Below are positions 1 through 6,896 of a DNA stretch of 8,865 nucleotides, one piece after another. The translations under genes were made by a program, and so were the position numbers. The notes under the pieces were generated by a model. That model worked only from the letters and a program-made list of their open reading frames with translations, did no database searches and had not been told where the DNA came from. This stretch comes from Pseudomonadota bacterium (GTDB lineage: Bacteria; Desulfobacterota; Desulfobacteria; Desulfobacterales; RPRI01): positions 1 to 8,865 of the forward strand of contig JAHJRK010000001.1 of the NCBI GenBank assembly GCA_018830925.1, in the 5' to 3' direction. The stretch's first letter is position 1. Each line of letters opens with the position of its first letter.

Positions 1-336
1 ATTAAAATCGGATTCAACCTTTATCACGGCTTTAAGCAGGGGAAACGAAACCCCATGCCTCCTTGAAGCCTCTGTAATCATGTCATCGTATTTATCCGGT
101 GAATATGAGTTTATGCGAAACTGTTTTTTTGCTGAAAACTCTTTAATGAACAGCCGGTATTGATATGTCGGATCTGTCGGCACATTTGTAAAATGGGCCA
201 CTCCGTTCTCATCTATGAATTTATATATATCGCCAACGGCAAAAGAAGAAACGCAGGATCCAAGCATCAACAGAACAGAGCAAATCCCGGTCAGCGCCGA
301 TTTCCATGCAGTCTGTAGGAATAATTTATCAGACAT
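1..336 (-). CDS. Lytic transglycosylase, DUF4124 + SLT domain (N-terminal part, runs off the window)
   Basis: This is the first 112 codons of a minus-strand gene that continues beyond base 1. I translated it by hand from the ATG at 336-334, with a purine-rich GAGAGA just upstream. Residues about 8-33 form a basic then hydrophobic signal sequence, ending near SSFA. An LGSC stretch inside it could alternatively be a lipobox. Residues about 36-60 (GDIYKFIDENGVAHFTNVP) match the DUF4124 module common at the start of periplasmic hydrolases. The visible end, AVIKVESDFN, is the hallmark start of the SLT transglycosylase fold, with the Glu of ES as the expected catalytic acid. Members of this family cleave the beta-1,4 MurNAc-GlcNAc bond of peptidoglycan to give 1,6-anhydro-MurNAc, in the periplasm or at the outer membrane. 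The rest of the catalytic domain is outside the window. The family call is confident, but the exact subfamily is not. Confidence 0.85.
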   Translation of the reverse strand, partial: MSDKLFLQTAWKSALTGICSVLLMLGSCVSSFAVGDIYKFIDENGVAHFTNVPTDPTYQYRLFIKEFSAKKQFRINSYSPDKYDDMITEASRRHGVSFPLLKAVIKVESDFN

Positions 337-409
337 TTCTCTCAACCCAGATCCCAAAGCAACAACCCGTTTGTTTTATCCTCTATCCACTTCCACCAAA
401 TTATATTAA

Positions 410-437
410 ATTATACATAATTTTTTAAACACTACAA
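410..437 (-). promoter_or_regulatory. Possible sigma70-type promoter for the lytic transglycosylase gene
   Basis: On the minus strand a perfect TATAAT lies at 415-410, with a poor TTGTAG at 437-432 and a 16-bp spacer. This is about 75 nt before the transglycosylase ATG. The region is AT-rich, so a TATAAT by chance is not surprising and the -35 is weak. Confidence 0.3.
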
Positions 438-510
438 GAGAAAATATAAAAATCGGATTAAATATCAATATATTGCGGTTATAAAACCGGCTATATACCA
501 GATGCCCCAT

Positions 511-530
511 TTTGCCCACTTTTGCCCACT
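511..530. repeat. Tandem 10-bp direct repeat (TTTGCCCACT x2)
   Basis: Two perfect adjacent copies of TTTGCCCACT are followed by a T run and preceded by a degenerate partial copy (GCCCCAT at 504-510). On the minus strand this sits about 15 nt beyond the stop codon of the endonuclease Q-like gene. There is no inverted-repeat stem, so it is not a standard terminator. No function can be assigned. Confidence 0.6.
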
Positions 531-544
531 TTTTTTATCTTTAA

Positions 545-1828
545 TCAGGCTTGCCGTTTTTTATTAACAGTTCTTTTTTTAATCTCTTCTTCCCGGAAGA
601 TTTTTATTCTTCCATATTTTCCGTCAAAACCGGGTGTAATCATGACTTCGTTCTTTCTCATTCGCGCTATCGCTTCCGCAAGAAGAGGAATACCTGAATT
701 CCTGAGTTCTTCAATGCCTGTGAAATTAAGCATATGAAGCTCCGGCCCGAATTGCTCCAGCAGTTTATTATAGTAATGCATTATTTTTTTTGAGCCTTGG
801 TGCAATTGAAAAATTTCCGAAAGTATTTCCAAAAGGGGTATTGTCTTAAAGTATTCCAAAGTTGCCGCTTTCCTTTTTGATTTATCCGAAAGCGCCTGAA
901 TTCTGTGGAGCACGCCGATTGTTATCTTCTTACTACATACCCGGCATATCCCGCCATATTTGTCCGTTTCTTCCGGCAGTAGAGACTGATTGCAATTTCT
1001 GTGTCCGTCCGCGTAATATTTTCCTTCTTCAGGGTAGTATTCGATAGTTCCGGGAAACTCTTCCGGGTTGCCGCTTTTTATTGCCGCTATTATTGAATCA
1101 TAACAAAGCGTTGTATCAAAAATATTTGCCTCTCTGCCTATTTTTAATGGCGAGTGGGCATCAGAATTTGATATTAGAGTTATTTTATCCAAACCTGTAA
1201 ATTTCCGGCACATGGCGGGATCTGAAGACAATCCGGTCTCTGCTGCAAATATATATTCTGAAAAACCCCCAAAGCATTCTTTTATTGAATCAAAACCGGA
1301 TATAGAACCTAAGATCGAATACCAGGGTGTCCAGATATGGGCTGGAATAAACATCGCCCTCTCTGAAACATCAAAGACCATTTCAAGCATATTAACCACA
1401 TCAAAGGTAAAAATCGGTCTCCCGTTCGATTCAGTTTTTCCCAGTCGCTTCAGCTTCCGGTTCAGTTTTTCAACCATAGACAGTTCCGGCAATAATATAA
1501 TACTGTGAATTTTTCTGGTTTTCCCCCCTTTCTTGTATATATTACATACCTCAGAGGTCGGGATAAAACGTGTTATCCCCCCGCATGATTCTGGAATCAA
1601 TTTATCGATTTTACAGGAAACGGCCTTATTCGGCTTATAAAGACCCTCTTCGGTCCGGACAAGTTTGTTTTTTAATTCCCAAAACCATCCGGGGTGGGTA
1701 AAATCTCCTGTTCCCAGCACCGTGATTCCTTTTTTTCTTGCGGCAATACAGAGATTATCAACATCAGTGTTTTTCGATGTTGCCAATGAAAAGCATGAAT
1801 GAATATGCAAATCGGCTAAAAATTTCAT
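545..1828 (-). CDS. Endonuclease Q-family protein (PHP domain + zinc finger; deaminated-base endonuclease)
   Basis: This 427-residue protein has a PHP metal-dependent phosphoesterase domain at its N-terminus. Visible metal-ligand motifs are DLHIHS (D6, H8, H10), GTGDFTHP (D42, H45), SEVC, a His in IPAHIWTPW, and NSDAHS (D223, H225). A small zinc-binding module follows, with H276, C279, C295 and C298, and then a helical C-terminal region of about 110 residues. This order matches endonuclease Q, first described in Thermococcales and also found in some bacteria. EndoQ nicks DNA 5' of uracil, hypoxanthine, xanthine and abasic sites. Databases often mislabel bacterial members as UvrD helicase because some homologs are fused to one. 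There is no helicase domain here. The start is the ATG at 1828, with a distant AAGAGA as its only ribosome-binding candidate. It is divergent from the RdgC-like pair and near dnaN, consistent with a repair role. The family call is strong; activity is inferred. Confidence 0.85.
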   Translation of the reverse strand: MKFLADLHIHSCFSLATSKNTDVDNLCIAARKKGITVLGTGDFTHPGWFWELKNKLVRTEEGLYKPNKAVSCKIDKLIPESCGGITRFIPTSEVCNIYKKGGKTRKIHSIILLPELSMVEKLNRKLKRLGKTESNGRPIFTFDVVNMLEMVFDVSERAMFIPAHIWTPWYSILGSISGFDSIKECFGGFSEYIFAAETGLSSDPAMCRKFTGLDKITLISNSDAHSPLKIGREANIFDTTLCYDSIIAAIKSGNPEEFPGTIEYYPEEGKYYADGHRNCNQSLLPEETDKYGGICRVCSKKITIGVLHRIQALSDKSKRKAATLEYFKTIPLLEILSEIFQLHQGSKKIMHYYNKLLEQFGPELHMLNFTGIEELRNSGIPLLAEAIARMRKNEVMITPGFDGKYGRIKIFREEEIKKRTVNKKRQA

Positions 1829-1949
1829 TTTTGTTTTTAAAATCTCTTGTTAATTTACAATAATCAATATATATACAGACTAATAGTTGTATTACACAAT
1901 ATATAGTGTTTATTCATTAAAGACAAAGAGTTGTGGTTATTAATAATCT
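1829..1949. promoter_or_regulatory. Divergent AT-rich intergenic region between endoQ-like and rdgC-like genes
   Basis: The 121 bp between divergent start codons must hold promoters for both directions. On the minus strand, TATATA (1875-1870) with TTGTGT (1899-1894) at an 18-bp spacing is a possible pair for the endonuclease gene. For the plus strand only weak candidates exist, such as TTGTAT at 1887-1892 followed by TATTCA at 1911-1916. A short dyad TTGT-N5-ACAA spans 1887-1899 in the middle. Neither assignment is strong. Confidence 0.4.
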
Positions 1950-2564
1950 ATGGGTTTATTATCATCTACTGTATCTATAAACAGGTATTATGTCGAGGGC
2001 AAAATTGAAGAGCCTGTTCTCGATACGGTTAAAAAGGGTTTGGTAAAACACTCCTTCAGGGAAACCGTTGACGATCCTTCTAATAAAAATACAGGGTGGA
2101 CATCTTTTAATAATCATTTCAATCCGAATTTTAACGGATCTTCCTTTGTTATCGACGCGTTGTTTGTCTTTTCATTAAGAATTGACAAAAAAAGCGTGTC
2201 ACCGAAGATCATCAGAAAATTTTTTTATATTGAAGCGGTTAAAAGACTCGAAGAAAGCGGGAGGAGTTATTTAACCGCAAATGAAAAAAAAGCTGTAAAA
2301 GAACATGTAATAGATGCTCTTTTTCTCAGGATGCCGGCTGTTCCGAATATTTATGACGTTGTCTGGAATTACGAAAAAGCAATGCTCTGGTTTTTTTCAA
2401 GCAACAAGTCTGCAAGCGAAGAGTTGGAAATACTTTTTTCTGCATCGTTTAATCAATCTTTGATTAAAATTTTTCCTTATTCTGAAGCAGATATTTTACT
2501 TGATCTGACAGAGAAAGAGCGTGACCTTCTTTCTTTCTTATCTCCTACTAACTTCACGGGGTAA
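1950..2564 (+). CDS. rdgC: RdgC-like recombination-associated protein, N-terminal part
   Basis: This 204-residue protein resembles the first two-thirds of RdgC. RdgC is a ring-forming, sequence-nonspecific DNA-binding protein that in E. coli restrains RecA and acts in replication and recombination. Recognisable stretches are a GW-containing segment near residue 50 (NTGWTSF), then VSPKIIRKFFYIEAVKRLEESGR, corresponding to the E. coli segment beginning LPSPVIKQAL. Next come LTANEKKAVKEHVIDALFLRMP and an MLWF strand, and finally a DILLDLTEKERD-type segment. E. coli RdgC is about 303 residues, so this ORF alone is short. It ends at TAA 2562-2564, and the missing C-terminal part is in the next ORF, whose ATG overlaps that stop. 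An in-frame TAA just upstream (1944-1946) makes the ATG at 1950 the natural start. No good Shine-Dalgarno sequence is visible. The family assignment is from memory of RdgC sequences. Confidence 0.78.
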   Translation: MGLLSSTVSINRYYVEGKIEEPVLDTVKKGLVKHSFRETVDDPSNKNTGWTSFNNHFNPNFNGSSFVIDALFVFSLRIDKKSVSPKIIRKFFYIEAVKRLEESGRSYLTANEKKAVKEHVIDALFLRMPAVPNIYDVVWNYEKAMLWFFSSNKSASEELEILFSASFNQSLIKIFPYSEADILLDLTEKERDLLSFLSPTNFTG

Positions 2565-2566
2565 TG
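2558..2566 (+). other. TAATG stop-start junction with GGGG run between the two RdgC parts
   Basis: GGGG (2558-2561) is directly followed by TAA (2562-2564), which overlaps ATG (2564-2566) by one base. The downstream reading frame is closed upstream by a TAA at 2549-2551, so any shift of frame joining the ORFs must occur within about 10 nt. Three readings fit: termination-reinitiation coupling, a -1 slip on GGGG, or one G missing from the run. Confidence 0.7.
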
Positions 2567-3085
2567 ATGCTCGATGTTTCATTGACATACTACAAGTATG
2601 GTTTCCTGGGTGGTGAATTTCTGACCTGGCTCTGGTTTTACATAGGCAATACAGATCCGGACAATTTGTTCGATAATAAAAAAGAGTTTCTTGAGATCGG
2701 AAACAAGATAGTCCTGGAAAGAAAAGCCAATAATGATGTTGAAAAAGTAACAATAAAAGGTAAAGATGCCGGTCTTGAAGAGGGTATTCTCTCTCTTAAA
2801 AAGGGTGCCTTTGTTAAAGAATTAAACTTGTTATATAGAAAAGAAGATAAAGAGTGGAGTTTTACCGTAACCGGAGAAAACCTGGGACTGTCCAACCTGA
2901 AAACCCCCGATATTGGTTTTATAGAATCGAAAAAAGACATCGAGGCCTTTGTGGTTGAAAAAATTTTTCTTTACGAATCACTATATATTTTAATAGATAG
3001 TTTATATAAAAAATTTATAAAATTAAGGGTGTCCGCCAGCTGGACAACTGTTGTTTCAGATATGAATAAATGGATAAATTCCTGA
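2564..3085 (+). CDS. RdgC-like protein, C-terminal part (separate ORF)
   Basis: This 173-residue protein begins with two Met codons at 2564 and 2567. Its pattern follows the C-terminal domain of RdgC. LGGEFLTWLWF corresponds to the LTEWVRSG region of the E. coli protein. KVTIKGKDAGLEEGILSL then corresponds to its VIRAKKQDLTSEEITNHI region. Next come a GAFVKELNLLY strand, a FTVTGENLGLSNLK strand, and a helical end (YESLYILIDSLYKKF) like the E. coli tail helix. I see no signal peptide or membrane segment. Translation is probably coupled to the upstream ORF through the TAATG overlap. Together the two ORFs code for about 377 residues, somewhat longer than E. coli RdgC. Alone it would probably be annotated as hypothetical. 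The match is by pattern rather than by computed alignment. Confidence 0.65.
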   Translation: MMLDVSLTYYKYGFLGGEFLTWLWFYIGNTDPDNLFDNKKEFLEIGNKIVLERKANNDVEKVTIKGKDAGLEEGILSLKKGAFVKELNLLYRKEDKEWSFTVTGENLGLSNLKTPDIGFIESKKDIEAFVVEKIFLYESLYILIDSLYKKFIKLRVSASWTTVVSDMNKWINS

Positions 3086-3196
3086 TTGTTTATTTCTACT
3101 CAGTTTTTTGTTGATACTTTTTTTGTTTTAAACAATTCTTTTATAGTTCTTTATAATTGCTTTTTTATAAAACTTTTTTTTGTGCTTTTTAAAAAT

Positions 3197-3235
3197 TTTA
3201 ATGTATTGATTTTAGTGTAAAATTAATACATTAAA
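3197..3235. repeat. Long inverted repeat: 18-bp arms, 3-nt centre
   Basis: The left arm 3197-3214 (TTTAATGTATTGATTTTA) and right arm 3218-3235 (TAAAATTAATACATTAAA) are reverse complements except at one position. That position would be a G-U pair if transcribed. The centre is GTG. The outer 11 bp of each arm are perfect. It lies about 70 nt before the dnaN start codon. It is too AT-rich, and lacks the T tract, for a normal terminator. It may be a protein-binding dyad, an origin-type element or an mRNA leader hairpin. Confidence 0.85.
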
Positions 3236-3253
3236 CACTTATTACACTTATTA
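3236..3253 (+). repeat. Perfect 9-bp tandem repeat CACTTATTA x2
   Basis: Two head-to-tail copies of CACTTATTA occupy 3236-3244 and 3245-3253, immediately abutting the long inverted repeat. The second copy runs into ACA, forming a TTATTAACA sequence loosely resembling a DnaA box. The combination suggests a binding array for a regulator or replication protein, but this is inference. Confidence 0.75.
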
Positions 3254-3295
3254 ACAATTTATATTACATATCCTTTCTTTATTTATTATAAAAAA

Positions 3296-3300
3296 AAGGA
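3296..3300 (+). promoter_or_regulatory. Ribosome binding site of dnaN (AAGGA)
   Basis: AAGGA lies 7 nt before the ATG at 3308 and supports that start codon. Confidence 0.8.
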
Positions 3301-3307
3301 ATTAATT

Positions 3308-4429
3308 ATGAAAATTAGAATTAAAAAAACTGATGTTGTGGATGTGCTCTCAAAGATTCAGTCTATATCCTCAAGAAAAACAAACATAGCTATTACTACA
3401 TCTGTTTTGATTAAAACAGTAAAATCCGGAATTAGTATTGTTTCAACCGATCTTGAGACCGGTTTTGAAGGGGTTTATCCAGCCTTAGTTGAAAAAGAAG
3501 GCTCGGTGGCCATAAACGCGAGAAAGTTGTTTGAAATAGTCAGAGATTTTCCAAACGCTGAATTATATATAAATGAAATAGAAAATTATTGGATTGAAAT
3601 AATGAATCAAAGCAATGTCGAATACCGGATGGTTGGAATGAATCCGGAGGATTTTCCGAATATTCCAAGTGTTGAAAATATCACTTATTTTGATATGAAA
3701 TCAGCAGTATTTAAAAAAATGATTGAAAAAACGGTTTTTATTTCGGGTGGATCGGAAGAAAAAAGAGCGCATATAAATGGAATATATTTTGAGAGTCTTG
3801 AAGATAAGGGTATAAAAAAATTGAGAATGGTATCGACAGATGGGAGCCGGCTTTCAAAAGTTGATTATGCTTGTGAAGCCGGATTAACTTTGCCCGGTGA
3901 AACAGGAATAATAATTTCAAAAAAAGGTTTGAGTGATGTCGGAAAATTTCTCGAGCAGGAAGGTGATATAAAAATAGGTTATAATAAGAGCCATTTTGTA
4001 TTAAAAAAAGATAATGAAACAATTATTATGCGGCTGCTTGAGGGAAATTTTCCGGAGTATAAAGATATAATAAACAGAAAAGAGGTTTTTTCATTAAAAC
4101 TTGACAGACAAATGTTTTTAATGATGTTAAAAAGAATGTCCATATTTACATCGGATAGCTATAAGGGTGTTGTTTTCGGGTTCAACAAAGGAAAATTGCT
4201 GGTTTCTTCCACAAATCCGGAGCTGGGTGAATCGAAGGAGGAAATGAATATAAATTATAATTCTGAACCCATGGAGATAGCTTTTAATGTGAGATATTTT
4301 ATTGAAACCATAAATGTTATTGATGACGAAAGTATAAACATACTTCTTATAGACAACGAAAGCCCGTGTCTTATTGAGGGAGAAAAAAACAAAAACTTCT
4401 TGAGCGTTATAATGCCGATGAGAATATGA
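3308..4429 (+). CDS. dnaN: DNA polymerase III beta subunit (sliding clamp)
   Basis: This 373-residue protein has the usual length for the bacterial beta clamp (E. coli 366). The clamp is a ring-shaped dimer of three repeated domains per subunit (roughly 1-120, 121-250 and 251-373). It tethers DNA polymerase III and many repair proteins to DNA. Family landmarks are LIKTVKSGISIVSTDLETGFE near the start, AINARKLFEIVRDFPN, YRMVGMNPEDFPNIP, a MVSTDGSRLS motif in domain 2, and LEGNFPEYKDIIN. The C-terminus ending MPMRI is close to the E. coli MPMRL, part of the hydrophobic pocket that binds client peptides. AAGGA spaced 7 nt from the ATG supports the start. Its stop overlaps the gyrB start by 4 nt (ATGA), so the two are almost certainly cotranscribed. 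No dnaA is in the window, and the gene upstream is the RdgC-like pair. Confidence 0.98.
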   Translation: MKIRIKKTDVVDVLSKIQSISSRKTNIAITTSVLIKTVKSGISIVSTDLETGFEGVYPALVEKEGSVAINARKLFEIVRDFPNAELYINEIENYWIEIMNQSNVEYRMVGMNPEDFPNIPSVENITYFDMKSAVFKKMIEKTVFISGGSEEKRAHINGIYFESLEDKGIKKLRMVSTDGSRLSKVDYACEAGLTLPGETGIIISKKGLSDVGKFLEQEGDIKIGYNKSHFVLKKDNETIIMRLLEGNFPEYKDIINRKEVFSLKLDRQMFLMMLKRMSIFTSDSYKGVVFGFNKGKLLVSSTNPELGESKEEMNINYNSEPMEIAFNVRYFIETINVIDDESINILLIDNESPCLIEGEKNKNFLSVIMPMRI

Positions 4430-6876
4430 AAGAAGAAAACAACAACACATATACAGCAGACAACATAAAAGTACTCGAAGGTCTTGAAGCGGTAAGAAAA
4501 AGACCCTCTATGTATATCGGAAATATTGATGTTCAGGGTCTTCATCATCTTGTTTATGAGATAGTTGATAACAGCGTTGATGAAGCTATGGCGGGTTTCT
4601 GTGATCTAATTTCTGTGACCATACACACGGATAACACCGTCAGCGTCGAAGATAATGGAAGGGGTATTCCTGTCGGAATTCACAAGACGGAAAACGTCCC
4701 AGCCGCAGAAGTTGTCATGATGAAACTCCACGCGGGAGGAAAATTTGACAACGACTCATATAAGGTTTCTGGCGGTCTTCATGGGGTCGGAGTATCGGTT
4801 GTCAACGCTCTTTCGGCAAGGCTGGATCTTGAAATATATACGGACGGGGAAATATACCACCAGGCTTTTGAAAAAGGAAAAAAAGTAAGCGAGCTTACAA
4901 TAATCGGCAAGACGAAAAAAAACGGCACAAAAATTCATTTTAAACCCGATACGGAGATATTAAACAGTGATAATTTTGAATTCGAGATTCTGGAAAAAAG
5001 ATTAAGAGAGCTTGCGTTTTTAAATAAGGGCTTGCGGATAAAAATTGAAGATGAAAGATCCGAAAAAAAGAAAGATTTTTACTATGAAGGCGGGATAACA
5101 GCTTTTGTGGAGTATCTGAATAAACATACGGTTGCACTGCATAAACCGGTCTATTTTGAGGGAAAGAAGAATGATGTTCTGGTAGAGGTATCAATACAGT
5201 ATAATGACACCTTTACAGAAAAGATCTTCTCCTTTGCAAACAACATTAATACGATAGAGGGTGGGTTTCACCTTATAGGTTTTAAGACGGCACTGACAAG
5301 GGTTATTAATCAATATTCCTCAAACGGAAATCTTCCAAAGGATCTCAAGGAAAAAATAAGCGGTGAAGATGTGCGGGAGGGGCTGACTGCCGTTATAAGT
5401 ATCAGGCTTAAAAATCCGCAGTTTGAAGGGCAGACAAAAACAAAACTTGGAAACAGCGAGATAAAGGGTCTTGTCGAGTCTCTTGTAAATGAAAAGCTCG
5501 CGATGTTTTTTGAAGAAAATCCTGCGATTGCAAAAAAGATATTGTCAAAGGCTATTGATGCGGCAAGAGCAAGATTTGCAGCAAGAAAAGCAAGGGATAT
5601 GGCGAGAAGCAAGGGCTTGATGGCAGATGCAACCCTTCCCGGCAAGCTTGCGGAATGCCAGAATTCGGAACCCGCACAGAGAGAAATATTCCTTGTAGAA
5701 GGAGATTCGGCTGGGGGCAGTGCAAAACAGGGAAGGGACAGAAAATTCCAGGCGATCCTTCCTTTAAAGGGAAAAATACTGAATGTAGAAAAAGCAAGAT
5801 TCGATCAGATCCTTAAAAGCGAAGAGATCAAAAACATAATCACAGTTCTAGGCGCCGGAGTAGGAAGAGAAGAATACAATATAGATAATATCAGGTACCA
5901 TAAAGTTATCATCATGACCGATGCAGATATCGACGGAGCTCATATCAGGACGCTACTTCTGACCTTTTTTTACAGACAGATGCCGGAAGTTATTGAGAAA
6001 GGATATCTCTATATAGCACAACCACCTCTTTTGAGAATCGGCAAAGGGAAAAGTGAAAAGTATTTCAAAGATGAACACGCCTTAAATGATTATGCCTCAA
6101 GACATTTTTGTGAGCAATACAGGCTGTTGACCGGCGATGACAAAAAGCCCATGTCCGACCAGGGCCTCTATCTTTTCATTGCAAACCTGTCCGAATATTC
6201 ATCTGTTTTAGTCAGGTTAAACAGAAACGGCATAAAATCCGAATTAGTGGAAACGCTTTTAATTAACCGCGTGGAGGATAAGTCGTTTCTGCAGGACATC
6301 AACAAGATGACCCAGATAAAGAATATCCTGAAAGAAAAAAAATATAAAACAGGTGAAGTGCTTTGGAATCCGGAAAGAAGCATTTATGAATTGATCGTTG
6401 AATACCCGGAAAGCATGGTTGATGAAATGTTGTCGGAAGGCCTGAAAAAGGATGAAACAAAAAAAATCAAGATAGGAACAGGGCTTGTTTATTCCGCAGA
6501 TTACCTGAAATGTATAAATTTAGGCCAGAATATTTTCAAATATGATAAGCCGCCTTTTTATGTAGCAAGTAAAGAGAGCAAAGAATCTTTGCCGCAAGAA
6601 ATAAAGATAGATGAGAAGAATGAACTGCTCCGATTTATCCTTGAAGAGGCTAAAAAAGGGATGGTTGTTCAGCGTTATAAGGGTCTTGGAGAGATGAACC
6701 CGGAACAGTTGTGGGGAACAACCATGAATCCAGAAAAAAGGACCCTTTTACAGGTGAAGATAGGAGATTCGGTGGATACCAACGAAATATTTACCATACT
6801 AATGGGCGACGAAGTTGAGCCGAGAAGGGAATTTATTCAAAACAACGCGCTTGATGTAAGAATGCTTGATATATAA
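4426..6876 (+). CDS. gyrB: DNA gyrase subunit B
   Basis: This 816-residue protein has the proteobacterial length (E. coli 804) rather than the roughly 640 residues of Gram-positive GyrB. The extra length lies within the TOPRIM/C-terminal half, at about residues 560-730. The GHKL ATPase domain shows catalytic E45, Mg-binding N49 and D52 in EIVDNSVDEA. D76 is in VEDNGRGIP, where coumarin drugs contact GyrB, and GGLHGVGVSVVNALS follows. The transducer domain comes next, then TOPRIM with E425 in EGDSAGG and D499, D501 and D503 in DADIDGAH. RYKGLGEMN lies at about 750-758 and VEPRREFIQ near the end. GyrB supplies ATP hydrolysis and the metal site of the A2B2 enzyme that introduces negative supercoils. 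Residues around PLKGKILNVEKAR match the wild-type E. coli segment, so no obvious quinolone-type change is visible. It starts inside the dnaN stop, with no clear Shine-Dalgarno, implying coupled translation. gyrA is not in the window. Confidence 0.98.
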   Translation: MKEENNNTYTADNIKVLEGLEAVRKRPSMYIGNIDVQGLHHLVYEIVDNSVDEAMAGFCDLISVTIHTDNTVSVEDNGRGIPVGIHKTENVPAAEVVMMKLHAGGKFDNDSYKVSGGLHGVGVSVVNALSARLDLEIYTDGEIYHQAFEKGKKVSELTIIGKTKKNGTKIHFKPDTEILNSDNFEFEILEKRLRELAFLNKGLRIKIEDERSEKKKDFYYEGGITAFVEYLNKHTVALHKPVYFEGKKNDVLVEVSIQYNDTFTEKIFSFANNINTIEGGFHLIGFKTALTRVINQYSSNGNLPKDLKEKISGEDVREGLTAVISIRLKNPQFEGQTKTKLGNSEIKGLVESLVNEKLAMFFEENPAIAKKILSKAIDAARARFAARKARDMARSKGLMADATLPGKLAECQNSEPAQREIFLVEGDSAGGSAKQGRDRKFQAILPLKGKILNVEKARFDQILKSEEIKNIITVLGAGVGREEYNIDNIRYHKVIIMTDADIDGAHIRTLLLTFFYRQMPEVIEKGYLYIAQPPLLRIGKGKSEKYFKDEHALNDYASRHFCEQYRLLTGDDKKPMSDQGLYLFIANLSEYSSVLVRLNRNGIKSELVETLLINRVEDKSFLQDINKMTQIKNILKEKKYKTGEVLWNPERSIYELIVEYPESMVDEMLSEGLKKDETKKIKIGTGLVYSADYLKCINLGQNIFKYDKPPFYVASKESKESLPQEIKIDEKNELLRFILEEAKKGMVVQRYKGLGEMNPEQLWGTTMNPEKRTLLQVKIGDSVDTNEIFTILMGDEVEPRREFIQNNALDVRMLDI

Positions 6877-6896
6877 AATGATATTGCGGATGTGCC

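Larger units (their letters stand above)
3086..3307. other. Very AT-rich, T-rich spacer upstream of dnaN
   Basis: By hand count only 35 of 222 bases are G or C, about 84% A+T. The first half of the plus strand is dominated by T runs. A 13-bp palindrome TTGTTTTAAACAA lies at 3123-3135. A long dyad and a tandem repeat occupy 3197-3253 (listed separately). The dnaN promoter must be here or upstream, but in this composition no -35/-10 pair stands out. No perfect DnaA box was found; TTATTAACA at 3248-3256 matches the TTATCCACA consensus at 7 of 9 positions. There is no GC-rich terminator after the RdgC-like pair. Confidence 0.6.

Noticed and set aside
383..391. CTATCCACT as a DnaA box
   Set aside because: It matches TTATCCACA at 7 of 9 positions and stands alone in a promoter region with no second copy nearby.
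215..409. Plus-strand 64-codon ORF near the left end
   Set aside because: It lies mostly opposite the lytic transglycosylase start, which has a clear signal peptide and known domains. Its own translation has no recognisable features.
476..489. CGGTT-ATAA-AACCG dyad as a terminator for the endonuclease gene
   Set aside because: The stem is only 5 bp and no T tract follows it on the minus strand.
522..1508. Plus-strand ORFs at 522-737, 862-1047 and 1212-1508
   Set aside because: All are antisense to the well-supported endonuclease Q-like gene and have no recognisable domains.
1932..1940. TGTGGTTAT as a reverse DnaA box
   Set aside because: It is a single 7-of-9 match, not clustered with others, and expected by chance in AT-rich DNA.
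3284..3289. TATTAT as the -10 of the dnaN promoter
   Set aside because: Transcription would start at or inside the ribosome binding site, and no -35 is visible at the right distance.
4127..4548. Overlapping minus-strand ORFs across the dnaN-gyrB junction
   Set aside because: They are antisense shadows of dnaN and gyrB, with no ribosome binding site or family features.
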